NCBI GenBank assembly: GCA_001778355.1
Contig: MFGS01000008.1
Coordinates: 1,121 to 18,434, forward strand
Direction of reading: 5' to 3'
Source of the DNA: Candidatus Firestonebacteria bacterium RIFOXYA2_FULL_40_8
Lineage (GTDB): Bacteria > Oederibacteriota > D2-FULL-39-29
Length of the DNA stretch: 17,314 nt
The position numbers and the translations under genes were made by a program. Each line of letters starts with the position of its first letter. Within the stretch, counting starts at the first letter, position 1. The notes under the pieces are model-generated. The model did no database searches and was not told the origin of the DNA. It was given only the letters and a program-made list of their open reading frames with translations. This document shows positions 1 to 7,540 of this stretch, one piece after another.

Positions 1-317
1 ATTATCTTTACCCGCCTGTCAGCCGGGGCGGAGAGCCGTTCTACCAATTTTGCTTTTTCCATCCGGTCAACAAGCCCGGTCACATCGGCTTTATTGACAA
101 GAAGACGTTTGCTCAGTTGTACCTGGGACATACCTTCTTTCTCAGAGTACTTTAACTGCATAAGCGCGTTAAACTGCGACTCTGTCATATTAAACCCGCT
201 GAAGTACTTATAAGCAATCTTATACAGCAAAGTCGAGGTATACATGATGCTCATAACACACTCATGCTCCTTAGTTTCTATTTCCCTGAACAACTGCAAC
301 TCTTCTCTTAAACTCAT
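1..317 (-). CDS. MarR-family transcriptional regulator (3' end cut by window)
   Basis: Translated from the minus strand, this partial protein of about 105 residues begins MSLREELQLFREIE. It contains the MarR winged-helix signature: a helical N-terminal dimerisation part, then MTESQFNALMQL, then the recognition-helix region MSQVQLSKRLLVNKADVTGL, then VDRMEKAKLVERL and the wing entry SAPADRRVK. The gene runs off the left edge, so the wing and C-terminal helix are missing. I chose the ATG at 317 because GGAGGG lies 6 bases upstream. The in-frame ATG at 329 would place that Shine-Dalgarno sequence inside the gene. MarR proteins are dimeric repressors or activators that often respond to phenolic, oxidative or nitrosative signals and commonly autoregulate. 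The effector here is unknown. It lies downstream of hcp in the same orientation but has its own promoter, with hcp separated from it by terminator-like palindromes. Confidence 0.9.
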   Translation of the reverse strand, partial: MSLREELQLFREIETKEHECVMSIMYTSTLLYKIAYKYFSGFNMTESQFNALMQLKYSEKEGMSQVQLSKRLLVNKADVTGLVDRMEKAKLVERLSAPADRRVKI

Positions 318-333
318 TCTACCCTCCATATTG

Positions 334-387
334 GTATACATATATACTATCTACTAGTATACTAACATAGCTTTTGGTTTTTGTCAA
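334..387 (-). promoter_or_regulatory. marR promoter with overlapping operator-like palindromes
   Basis: On the minus strand a perfect -35 box TTGACA (387-382) is followed after 17 bases by TAGTAT (364-359), a 4/6 match to the -10 consensus. The -10 lies in the perfect 10-bp palindrome TAGTATACTA (355-364), and a second GTATAC occurs at 334-339, about 23 bp from the first (357-362). Symmetrical AT-rich sequence over the -10 region and just downstream is the usual layout for MarR autorepression, which is inferred here. Confidence 0.65.
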
Positions 388-406
388 GGGGTTTAACAAT
401 ATATTC

Positions 407-430
407 CGAGACAGGCACATGCCTGTCTCG
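407..430. repeat. REP-like palindrome, copy 1
   Basis: Inverted repeat with 11-bp perfect arms (CGAGACAGGCA and its complement) around a 2-base centre. Its core GACAGGCA...TGCCTGTC is the same as in the palindrome at 581-604, but the outer three bases differ on both arms in a compensating way. Sequences of this GACAGGCA type are typical of dispersed REP-like elements. No transposase gene is present nearby. Confidence 0.6.
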
Positions 431-580
431 TGAATTCAATAAAACGCAAAACAACCTCAATTTGGGGACACTCTCTTTTTCAGTGGATATTACGACAGCC
501 TTTATTAACATCTATATATACAAGCTTTTTGAACACAACATCTTTTCACAAATGCAACACCCCTAATAATAACGCAAAAA

Positions 581-604
581 GGGGACAGGCACGTGCCTGT
601 CCCC
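581..604. terminator. Perfect 24-bp palindrome acting as likely bidirectional terminator of hcp
   Basis: The two 12-bp arms (GGGGACAGGCAC and its exact complement) abut with no spacer. On the plus strand the stem is followed by TTTTTT and more T residues. On the minus strand it is followed by TTTTT. It starts about 30 bases past the hcp stop codon, so a G+C-rich stem plus a T tract fits an intrinsic terminator for hcp. It is also the second copy of the REP-like core at 407-430, so a mobile repeat may have been co-opted as terminator. Confidence 0.65.
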
Positions 605-636
605 TTTTTTTCTTTTTTTGTATTGGTTTTGGTGTT

Positions 637-2277
637 TTATGCTGTTTTCAGTATGTCTTTTAAATCTTCGTCGGCTGTTTTAATTGGTTTGATGTCAAAA
701 TTCTTGACTAAGAAAGTCAGGATGTTGGGTGATATGAACGCCGGTAATGAGGGGCCGAGACGGATGCCTTTTATTCCTATTGAGAGCAGAGATAGAAGGA
801 TGACTACGGCTTTTTGTTCGTACCAGGAAAGAATTAGCGAAAGAGGAAGTGAGTTTACGTCAGTCTTAAAGACATCCGCAAGGGCTAAGGCGATTTTTAC
901 GGCAGAGTAGGCGTCGTTGCACTGGCCTACATCTAAAAGACGAGGTATCCCGCCGATATCTCCGAGGTCCATATAATTAAACCTGAATTTTCCGCAGGCA
1001 AGCGTAAGGATGATCGTATCCTTCGGAGTTTTTTCTACAAACTCGGTGTAATAATTTCTTCCGGGTTTTGTGCCGTCACAGCCGCCGACCAGAAAGAAAT
1101 GCTTTATCGCTCCGGATTTTACCCCGGCTATTACTTTATCCGCAACTGAAAGTACGGCATTTCTGCCAAAGCCAGTGGTCAGAGTTTTTCCCGCAGTTTC
1201 TTTAAAGCCCTTCAACTCTTTTGCTTTGTTGATGAGCAGTTTAAAATCAGTATGCTTTACATGTTTAACTTCAGGATATGCCACAAGACCCGTGGTATAA
1301 ACCCTGTCCACATAGCTAGTTCTCGGTTTTTGTATGCAGTTGGTTGTAAAAAGAATTGCGGCTGGAATATTATCAAATTCTTTCTGTTGATTCTGCCACG
1401 CCGTTCCAAAATGTCCGGCAAGAGATTTATATTTTTTCAGCCCCGGATAACCGTGAGCAGGGAGCATCTCGCCGTGAGTGTAAACATTCACCCCCGCCTT
1501 TTCCGTAAGCTTCAAGAGTTCTTCCAGATCAACAAGATCATGACCGGAAACAATAATCGCAGGACCTTCTTTAACTCCGGTGGAAACAACTGTCGGAACA
1601 GGATGGCCAAACATTTCAGTATGCCCCGCATCAAGAAGTTCCATAACTTTTATATTTGTCTGCCCGCATTCCATATTTAAAGCTACCAGCTCTTCAAGCT
1701 TTGCATCTTTATTTGCCAGGGCTGCGAGCGCTTTGTGAAAGAAAGCATAAACACCTTCATCTTCTTTTCCTAAAATGTACGCGTGATTTGCATAGGCGGC
1801 CATTCCCTTGAGGCCGTAAGTGAGAAGCTGTTTAACTGATCTTATATCCTCGTTTTCATTCTCACTCAATATGCCGTTTTCCTGTCCGTCTTCTTCCATT
1901 TCGCCCAGAGTCTCAGGCGGAGTATATTTTGCTTCCTTAGGGAGAGACTGTTCCTTAAAGGCAGCCTTGGCCGAAGATGCATATATATCCAATGCTTTTT
2001 TCCTTATAACTTCGCCTTCTCTGATGATTTTTTCGAGGCGCTCCGGGTCGAAATTCACATTTGTCACCGTAGTAAAGAGCGCATCCACGGTAAACCTGTT
2101 GATAGACCGGTCTATTTCTGCTTTATTTTTCCTTGCTTCATTTGCAAGATGACCTATTCCTTTCAGCTGATATATTATAAGATCCTGTAAGAATGAAACC
2201 TCCGGCACTTTACCGCACACTCCCGAATTACTGCACCCTTTCCCGCCCGCTGCCTGCTCGCACTGGTTACAAAACAT
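637..2277 (-). CDS. hcp: Hybrid cluster protein (hydroxylamine reductase), class I
   Basis: The 546-residue product is a full-length cytoplasmic class I Hcp. The N-terminal Fe-S ligands are C3, C6, C15 and C21, with the CX2CX8CX5C spacing of the anaerobic class. By comparison with the characterised Desulfovibrio enzyme the hybrid-cluster ligands are all present: H246 (SGHD), E270 (THGE), C314 (TTNC), C400 (VGGC, the persulfide cysteine), C428 (LACGK), C453 (GQCND) and E487 with K489 (WYEQK). The family reduces hydroxylamine to ammonia and nitric oxide to N2O in vitro and acts in nitrosative-stress defence and protein S-nitrosylation. The start ATG at 2277 has an AAGGAGG site 6 bases upstream. 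No hcr reductase gene is adjacent, so the electron donor is unknown. The gene appears monocistronic, with its own promoter and a palindromic terminator. Confidence 0.97.
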   Translation of the reverse strand: MFCNQCEQAAGGKGCSNSGVCGKVPEVSFLQDLIIYQLKGIGHLANEARKNKAEIDRSINRFTVDALFTTVTNVNFDPERLEKIIREGEVIRKKALDIYASSAKAAFKEQSLPKEAKYTPPETLGEMEEDGQENGILSENENEDIRSVKQLLTYGLKGMAAYANHAYILGKEDEGVYAFFHKALAALANKDAKLEELVALNMECGQTNIKVMELLDAGHTEMFGHPVPTVVSTGVKEGPAIIVSGHDLVDLEELLKLTEKAGVNVYTHGEMLPAHGYPGLKKYKSLAGHFGTAWQNQQKEFDNIPAAILFTTNCIQKPRTSYVDRVYTTGLVAYPEVKHVKHTDFKLLINKAKELKGFKETAGKTLTTGFGRNAVLSVADKVIAGVKSGAIKHFFLVGGCDGTKPGRNYYTEFVEKTPKDTIILTLACGKFRFNYMDLGDIGGIPRLLDVGQCNDAYSAVKIALALADVFKTDVNSLPLSLILSWYEQKAVVILLSLLSIGIKGIRLGPSLPAFISPNILTFLVKNFDIKPIKTADEDLKDILKTA

Positions 2278-2291
2278 TATTGCCTCCTTTT

Positions 2292-2308
2292 AGTGGAACT
2301 ATTCCACT
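2292..2308 (-). promoter_or_regulatory. Inverted repeat in hcp leader, just before the ribosome binding site
   Basis: Perfect inverted repeat AGTGGAA-CTA-TTCCACT (7-bp arms, 3-base loop) lying 15-31 bases upstream of the hcp start codon, immediately ahead of the AAGGAGG site. It could be an mRNA hairpin that limits or protects the ribosome site, or a protein-binding operator. The sequence alone does not tell which. Confidence 0.45.
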
Positions 2309-2329
2309 GATACATACTATAGTTTCTAT

Positions 2330-2358
2330 ATTATGATACTACATTGGTATCATTTCAA
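2330..2358 (-). promoter_or_regulatory. hcp promoter with operator in the spacer
   Basis: On the minus strand TTGAAA (2358-2353) is separated by 17 bases from CATAAT (2335-2330), 5/6 matches for both boxes. A perfect inverted repeat ATGATAC-N7-GTATCAT spans 2333-2353, filling the spacer and touching both boxes, a position that would let a bound dimer block RNA polymerase. The sequence ATACCAAT on the minus strand also occurs just upstream of marR, which suggests a shared regulator. That link is inference. Confidence 0.6.
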
Positions 2359-2417
2359 CTATGACACGCATCAGGTTAGATAAATATATCTGAGTTATAA
2401 GGTTGGTGAATTCCTGT

Positions 2418-2450
2418 GACAGGTACAGTCCCAAAGAGAAGGACAGTCCC
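2418..2450. repeat. REP-like direct repeat remnant downstream of the membrane-protein gene
   Basis: ACAGTCCC occurs twice, at 2425-2432 and 2443-2450, next to GACAGG at 2418-2423. This is the same vocabulary (GACAGG, GGGGAC, GTCCC) as the palindromes at 407-430 and 581-604 and the GGGGACACTC at 466-475. It looks like a degraded copy of the same dispersed repeat family in the 3' region of the adjacent gene. Confidence 0.4.
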
Positions 2451-2455
2451 CTTAA

Positions 2456-3766
2456 CTATTTTTCAGGAAGATATATTCCTTTTTCTAAAGCTTTTTTAAA
2501 CTGGTTTTCCGCATAAATTGGGTCGTCGTTTAATCTTTCCAGGCCGGTTCCTGTCTTTTGCCAAGCGGTTATGCCTAGGACAAGATTATCGCGGCCGGAT
2601 TTAATTGCAGGGAGATTGGCTATATAGGAAAAGATTGAGAAAACTACGGCCAGGATTAATATATATTTATAATATTTCTCTGCTGTTTTTTCTTTGGTTA
2701 TTTCTATAAAGGACAAATACACCAAGGCGAACAAAAATAACGGGATTATCCGGTACCTTGAGGCGAAGGCTTGCATGGGTCCTATTCCGCTTCTTGTTAC
2801 TGCTGCTGCTGCTGCGGTTATAAAGAACAGAATAAATACGATAAAGATAACGGGGTTTGCACGGTAATACTTCTTTTTTGTCAGGTAGATGAAATATGCG
2901 ATAACCGCGCCGCCGGAGATTATGGAGAGTGAACGTATTATGAGTTCTGCATTGGCACCAAGCAGACTCTTCATATATCCTACGCTAAAAACAACAGGCG
3001 AACCGAGAAAGATAAAGAAGAACTCCACAATAGAAAGAGGATTCACCGCGTAATATACTTTTTCATGTACCGGTGTGGTATAGCCGTAAAAATAACCAAG
3101 AAGAACAAAAAGAGTTCCGGCTGACCAATAGAAAGCAGTTTTCTTTCTTTTCGTAATCAACAGGAAGAAAATTACGGCGGGAAGTAAAAGCAAACCGTTA
3201 CCAGAAGAAAAAACTGCAAGAAGAGCGAAAGCAAAAGCCGTAAGCGTCCGGAGAGCACCTTCTTTTTTTAGTAAGGCAAAAGTAATCAAAGAAAAAGCCA
3301 GACAGGAGATATTTTGAAGCGCGGAGGTAGTCCAGAATATTGACCCGATAAATTGCGGAACAGCAATTACAAAAACCGCGGGAAGGAAATATTTGAGTTT
3401 GTCCTTGTTCTTTTTAAAAGAAGAGTAAACAGCGTAAAGCGCGGGAAGGAGCATTATATTTCCGGTAAAGATCAGGATACGAAAATCTATTACGCCGTTT
3501 ATTTTATACACCAAAAGAGAAACCAATCTGCTTAACACAATCCTATATTCATTATGCTGGGAAAACAGCAGGCGGAGTTTTTCTGACAAACTATTCAATG
3601 AAAAAAAGGAAGTTAGAAAACCTAGTACGGTCGGAAAATCATCAGAGAGCGGAACATTTACGGCATATAAATAAACGGTAAGATAATAGAACACCAGCGG
3701 GACGAGAAGTGCTAATCCAAGTATATATTTTGGCGTTGTCTTAACAACAAATGCTTTCTTTCGCAT
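2456..3766 (-). CDS. Polytopic inner-membrane protein, possible GT-C-type glycosyltransferase
   Basis: This 436-residue protein has about ten hydrophobic membrane segments, beginning at residues 15-36. Just after the first segment, in what should be the first periplasmic loop, is PLSDDFP with adjacent acids D42-D43, followed by QHNEYR at 70-75. An acidic pair in that loop and polytopic topology are typical of GT-C lipid-linked-sugar glycosyltransferases, and QHNE-R motifs recur in uncharacterised membrane proteins of this type. I cannot assign a substrate. The ATG overlaps the stop of the upstream gene by one base (TAATG), so it is probably translated by reinitiation. It is the last gene of an operon with the beta-helix protein and the 173-residue protein. 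An O-antigen or repeat-unit transfer role is possible but unproven. Confidence 0.6.
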   Translation of the reverse strand: MRKKAFVVKTTPKYILGLALLVPLVFYYLTVYLYAVNVPLSDDFPTVLGFLTSFFSLNSLSEKLRLLFSQHNEYRIVLSRLVSLLVYKINGVIDFRILIFTGNIMLLPALYAVYSSFKKNKDKLKYFLPAVFVIAVPQFIGSIFWTTSALQNISCLAFSLITFALLKKEGALRTLTAFAFALLAVFSSGNGLLLLPAVIFFLLITKRKKTAFYWSAGTLFVLLGYFYGYTTPVHEKVYYAVNPLSIVEFFFIFLGSPVVFSVGYMKSLLGANAELIIRSLSIISGGAVIAYFIYLTKKKYYRANPVIFIVFILFFITAAAAAVTRSGIGPMQAFASRYRIIPLFLFALVYLSFIEITKEKTAEKYYKYILILAVVFSIFSYIANLPAIKSGRDNLVLGITAWQKTGTGLERLNDDPIYAENQFKKALEKGIYLPEK

Positions 3767-4287
3767 TAAGCCGTCCAGAGCCAGATAATATCATTTAACT
3801 CCCAACTTCCTTTCTCTTTTTTGAAGATGTAGAGGTTACCTTCCGCACACAAATAGTCATGCATGCCAAAAAGGCAGACCATTGCAGTTGTTTTCTCCTT
3901 GTTAAAGCCCACTCTGGAAACCAGAGTTTCCCCCGTAGACTCGGGGTATTTTGTATAAAAAGCTTCCCAGCCCGTGGCGGAATCTCCCCCGCCGTCAAAA
4001 GCTTTGTCCAAATCAGAAGCAGTAATAAGCTTTACCGGCTTCTCGGTTTTCAGGCTTTTTGCCTCGAGGTTATAAATCTTCTTGTTTTTAGAGACAAAAT
4101 CCAAAAGCATCCCGGCATCAAGCCCTTCCAAGTCGCCTTCGGGAGTTTTAAAATAATCTTCATTCTCGTCAATAAACCCGTTCTCGGTCTCGGTCTGGAG
4201 AACGATATAATCCGACTCCCCGTCATCCGTATAATCCAGCAAGAACCCGAGAAGTTCGTACTCTTCCGTCGTTATCAATTCATCCAT
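3766..4287 (-). CDS. Conserved protein of unknown function, 173 aa
   Basis: Acidic protein without signal peptide or membrane segment. The N-terminal third has EEYELLGFLLDY followed by DYIVLQTET. The C-terminal third has the run FYTKYPESTGETLVSRVGFN, then a beta-rich stretch ending GSWELNDIIWLW. Combinations such as FY-KYP-S-G--LSRVGFN and a closing K-G-W------W occur in a widespread family of small uncharacterised bacterial proteins, often exported, so the absence of a signal peptide here is notable. Start ATG at 4287 follows AAAGGA at about 9 bases. It sits 11 bases after the beta-helix gene, and its stop codon shares a base with the start of the membrane protein, so all three should be co-transcribed. 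No function is claimed. Confidence 0.75.
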   Translation of the reverse strand: MDELITTEEYELLGFLLDYTDDGESDYIVLQTETENGFIDENEDYFKTPEGDLEGLDAGMLLDFVSKNKKIYNLEAKSLKTEKPVKLITASDLDKAFDGGGDSATGWEAFYTKYPESTGETLVSRVGFNKEKTTAMVCLFGMHDYLCAEGNLYIFKKEKGSWELNDIIWLWTA

Positions 4288-4298
4288 ATTTCATCCTT

Positions 4299-6194
4299 TT
4301 ACTTGTTTGTATATTCGCCCTGGCCAGTAATTCCAAATTCGCAGCCTTTGAATATATTATCTTTAAAAATAATCTTTTCCGCAGTTCTATTCTCCCCGTC
4401 TCCGAGCCTGAAAGGTTTAAAATCCGAAGCACCTTCTGCTTTGATTATTGTGTTGTTATGAAAATTAACATTTTTCGCAGGTCCGTAATCGGTGCCTATC
4501 CAGACAGGCGTGACATTGGTCGTGATTTTATTATTATATATATCCCCGCCCTGGTCGGAGCCCCCGATGAAAAAGGCAAGCGTTCTTACTTTCTTTCCTT
4601 CCGAGTTAACAAATATTTCATTATCATAGATCTGGTTAACCCCGCCGCCTACACTGATAAAAAATGCATACGTCATAGGGAGATAGCGGTCGTACTCCGG
4701 ATATTCTTTACCGGTAATGTAAATCTTGTTATTATAAACTTTATTATTATATACCCGCTTTTTTTCCGGTCCCGTCATGGGAGTATTGTAATCAGAAATA
4801 CGAAGAGCACTCGTCGAGTACTCACCGTCCCGGTATTCGCAATTTGCCGGAGCGCTGGAGATTTTAAAGACATTATTGTAAACCTCAACATTCCTGGACC
4901 CGATATAGATGCCGGAGCCGATCCTCGGTTCAAACCGGTTATTATAGATCTTGTCCCCTTCCCCCGGAGAGATGCTGTAGTGGTTGGTAACCGTTTGCGC
5001 GTTAACAAACAAATTGTCATGCACATCGGCGTTTCCGCCTCTCGTCGAAAGACATCCCTGTCCGCCCAGAAATTCATTTCCGGAAATCTCCACCGCTTCC
5101 CCGATCTTGGCATTCATCTCCGAAGTGTCGTGCCTGTTGATAATAAAAGGCGTGTCAACTTCCAGTTTGCAGTTCTTAATGGTCACTTTGGCTGCCTGGA
5201 CAGAGCCGGAGTTAAGCCCGCTATTATTTATATATAAATTCTCTAAAATTAAATTTATCTTACCCGCATTACTTTGTATGCCCCAGCTTCTGGCACCTTG
5301 CACATATCCGGATCTGATAGTTCCGTTCTTTATAGTAATAGTACCCTCGTTTTTACCAATCACCGGAATACCCTCTACGGCTTTCCCCGGTTCATCTTTT
5401 TTGTTGTAATCAAAAAACGCGCAGGGATACCAGGACATCACATCCTGATACGTAGCATAAGGTTCAGGAGCTCCCACAATAGCAATACCGGCATCAAGCG
5501 CCGGGCGGATATCACATTCATCTATTTCACAATCCCCCGAAACTGCTTTTATCCGGATACGATATTTGCCTGCAGGAAGATAAAAAAGTTGTGTAAAAAC
5601 AGTACCGCCTCCAAGCTGAGGTCCGATATTTTCTATTTTTCCGCCGAGATGCGGCTTTGACCTCCCCTTAAATTCGCAAGATACAACCTTACCGCTTTCA
5701 TCTTCAACTACTACCGTTACTCTATGATTTTTTTTAGAAACCGCACAGGTGCCATAATAAGACCGGTTAGCAACGGGTAACGTCACATATTCCGAAACAA
5801 TCTCCTGTCCTTCGGGAAGCAGGCAAAATTGTTTTCCGACCAGAGGGCGGACAATAGTAGAAACTGCTTTGGCGCCCGGCGCTTTGGAAACATCCCAGCG
5901 GGCCAGGCCTTCTTCAAAACCATAATTTGGAACATGCCCGTAATTTCCGTCTGCAAAAGTAACGGTGTGTCCGTTAAGGTCCAGCGTCACGTTTTTTCCT
6001 AAAAACAAAGTTGTCATCGGACCGGTAATGTCTTTTGTCAGGATATAGGTTTTACCATCCTCGGCGTAAGAACCTGGAGCAGATACGGCAATCTCGCCTT
6101 GCGCAGGCTCTCTCGGCGTTGTTTCTTTATACCCGCCAAATACAGAACCTGCCAATATCACCATTGATATGAGTCCCACATTAAATATTCGCAT
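4299..6194 (-). CDS. Secreted right-handed parallel beta-helix protein
   Basis: The 631-residue protein starts with a signal peptide (MRIFNVGLISMVILAGSVFG, cleavage about residue 20). A segment TLDLNGHTVTF near residues 70-80 is a typical start of a beta-helix solenoid. Residues about 85-235, including YGFEEGLARWDV and LPAGKYRIRIKAVSGDCEID, resemble a jelly-roll carbohydrate-binding insert. From about residue 285 to the end, repeated coils with the pattern V-I-NN-F/I (for example DVHDNLF, KIYNNRF, VEVYNNVF, NVNFHNNTI) are PbH1-type repeats with asparagine ladders, as in polysaccharide lyases and epimerases. I cannot identify catalytic residues, so hydrolase, lyase or adhesin are all open. An AGGGAGG site precedes the ATG at 6194. 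First gene of a three-gene operon. Confidence 0.85.
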   Translation of the reverse strand: MRIFNVGLISMVILAGSVFGGYKETTPREPAQGEIAVSAPGSYAEDGKTYILTKDITGPMTTLFLGKNVTLDLNGHTVTFADGNYGHVPNYGFEEGLARWDVSKAPGAKAVSTIVRPLVGKQFCLLPEGQEIVSEYVTLPVANRSYYGTCAVSKKNHRVTVVVEDESGKVVSCEFKGRSKPHLGGKIENIGPQLGGGTVFTQLFYLPAGKYRIRIKAVSGDCEIDECDIRPALDAGIAIVGAPEPYATYQDVMSWYPCAFFDYNKKDEPGKAVEGIPVIGKNEGTITIKNGTIRSGYVQGARSWGIQSNAGKINLILENLYINNSGLNSGSVQAAKVTIKNCKLEVDTPFIINRHDTSEMNAKIGEAVEISGNEFLGGQGCLSTRGGNADVHDNLFVNAQTVTNHYSISPGEGDKIYNNRFEPRIGSGIYIGSRNVEVYNNVFKISSAPANCEYRDGEYSTSALRISDYNTPMTGPEKKRVYNNKVYNNKIYITGKEYPEYDRYLPMTYAFFISVGGGVNQIYDNEIFVNSEGKKVRTLAFFIGGSDQGGDIYNNKITTNVTPVWIGTDYGPAKNVNFHNNTIIKAEGASDFKPFRLGDGENRTAEKIIFKDNIFKGCEFGITGQGEYTNK

Positions 6195-6604
6195 CTTTCC
6201 TCCCTGATAACTCCGGCGTTTAAAACACCTTGCATTTTATTATTGTTAACCCCAACCCGAAGACTAGCTTTGCTAACATAGCTCAAGTATACAATAATTT
6301 CCCGAAAAGGGGAAGTATTCAGACGGTTGGGCTTCCCCATTTTCTGTGACTTATGAGCAACGTACAGTATTTTATTGAACTGTTAGGAATAAAGGCTGAA
6401 TTGTTCGAGCAAAGCAAGTTGAGCAAAGTCTAAATATCAGACCTTAAAACTTTGCGAAATCCGCCTAGGCGGATAACAGAAAACAAGGAAACTCAACTTC
6501 AACCCTGCCAAAAGCTTTTATTTTCACTACACTTATCTGGACTATATATTTAAACCCTTAATATTTCTAGTGCCTTTTTCGCTTCTTAATGTTAAAATCC
6601 TTGT
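6195..6604. other. 410-bp divergent intergenic region with several inverted repeats
   Basis: No credible gene is seen. It separates the minus-strand beta-helix operon from the plus-strand TPR operon, so it must hold both promoters. Structures seen: GGGGAAG (6309-6315) and CTTCCCC (6332-6338), a stem with a 16-base loop; GCAAAGT (6423-6429) with ACTTTGC (6449-6455); and the palindrome at 6459-6474. A TATACT box on the minus strand at 6291-6286 is a possible -10 for the beta-helix gene, but no good -35 is present. No clear Shine-Dalgarno sequence precedes the TPR gene. Confidence 0.6.
6459..6474. repeat. Perfect 16-bp palindrome (REP-like)
   Basis: ATCCGCCTAGGCGGAT reads identically on both strands. 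G+C-rich palindromes of the CCGCC-GGCGG kind are common dispersed intergenic elements. There is no T tract on either side, and the flanking genes diverge, so it is unlikely to be a terminator. It directly follows the ACTTTGC arm of another inverted repeat (6423-6455). Confidence 0.6.
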
Positions 6605-7540
6605 ATGAACCTGCTTGATTTTCTACTTATAGCACTTTTCCTGCTTTCAGTTCTTCAGGTATTTTTGTTCATTAAAAAATATAAAGCACTTTCCCTTAAA
6701 AATCTCTGGCTGACGGAGTTAAACGGATTAATTGACGGCGGAAATTATGTTGAAGGAGAACATCTCGGGATCTCCCTGCTAAAAAGCAATCCCGAGGATT
6801 TCGATTTGCACTACTCTCTGGGTTACTGCGCCTATAAACTTAACCGCACGGAAGAAGCACTGCGGCATTTCGATAAAGCGGTTTCTTTTAAAAATGCCGC
6901 CGGCACCGCCTGGCACTCCCTCGGATATATCTGGTATTACGACAAGAAAAATCCCGAGAAAGCAATAAAGTTTCTCAAACAGGCAATAAAGCGCGCTCCG
7001 TCCTTTTTCCGGGCCTACAACACGCTGGCTATTGTTCTTGATTCCACCGGTAAAACGGCAGAAGCACTTACTTTGCTGAAAAAATCCGTTAAAAAATACG
7101 GCGGTGATGCAAATTCACTTAACACTCTCGGCCTCCTGGCTTTTAAACAAAAAGATTTTTTACATGCAGAAGAGTATTTTAAAAGCTCTATCGAGCTCTG
7201 CCCTTCGGCGGAAACCTTTTCTAATCTCGGGAATCTTTATTCCCTGCAGCTGGAATTTGCGGACGCCGTCTTTGCTTTTAAAAAGGCGGAAGAGCTGGAT
7301 GAAAGAGACAAACAGATAAAATACTGGCTCGGTTCGGCCTTATACTTAAATCATGAATTAAAAGAAGCAGAGACAAAACTCAACGAGGCCATAGGACTGG
7401 ACCAAAATTTTGCGAAGGCCTATCTGCAAAGAGCTTTTGTAAATAAAAAATTGAAAAATAATGACGCTTTCCTTGCCGATTACAATAAAGCAATTACTCT
7501 GGATCCGTCTCTCAAAGAAAAAGGAGCTAAAGATGAATAA
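6605..7540 (+). CDS. Membrane-anchored tetratricopeptide repeat protein
   Basis: 311 residues. One N-terminal hydrophobic segment (residues 4-23) followed by basic residues KKYK suggests an N-out membrane anchor with the repeats in the cytoplasm. From about residue 35 to 300 there are roughly seven TPR units showing the usual W/L-G-Y-A-F-A-P spacing, such as LHYSLGYCAYKLNRTEEALRHF, AYNTLAIVLDSTGKTAEAL and SLNTLGLLAFKQKDFLHAEEYF. TPR proteins scaffold protein complexes, and no partner can be named. The start was chosen because it includes the anchor, although no Shine-Dalgarno sequence precedes it. Its 3' end overlaps the next start by 8 bases (ATGAATAA), so the cyclic-nucleotide-binding protein is very likely translationally coupled and a functional partner. 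Confidence 0.88.
   Translation: MNLLDFLLIALFLLSVLQVFLFIKKYKALSLKNLWLTELNGLIDGGNYVEGEHLGISLLKSNPEDFDLHYSLGYCAYKLNRTEEALRHFDKAVSFKNAAGTAWHSLGYIWYYDKKNPEKAIKFLKQAIKRAPSFFRAYNTLAIVLDSTGKTAEALTLLKKSVKKYGGDANSLNTLGLLAFKQKDFLHAEEYFKSSIELCPSAETFSNLGNLYSLQLEFADAVFAFKKAEELDERDKQIKYWLGSALYLNHELKEAETKLNEAIGLDQNFAKAYLQRAFVNKKLKNNDAFLADYNKAITLDPSLKEKGAKDE

Noticed and set aside
381..910. Three short plus-strand open frames in the marR-hcp region
   Set aside because: They run through REP-like palindromes or antisense to hcp and lack ribosome sites and recognisable domains.
4458..5660. Several plus-strand open frames of 128-259 codons
   Set aside because: All are antisense to the beta-helix gene, whose signal peptide, repeats and ribosome site are convincing.
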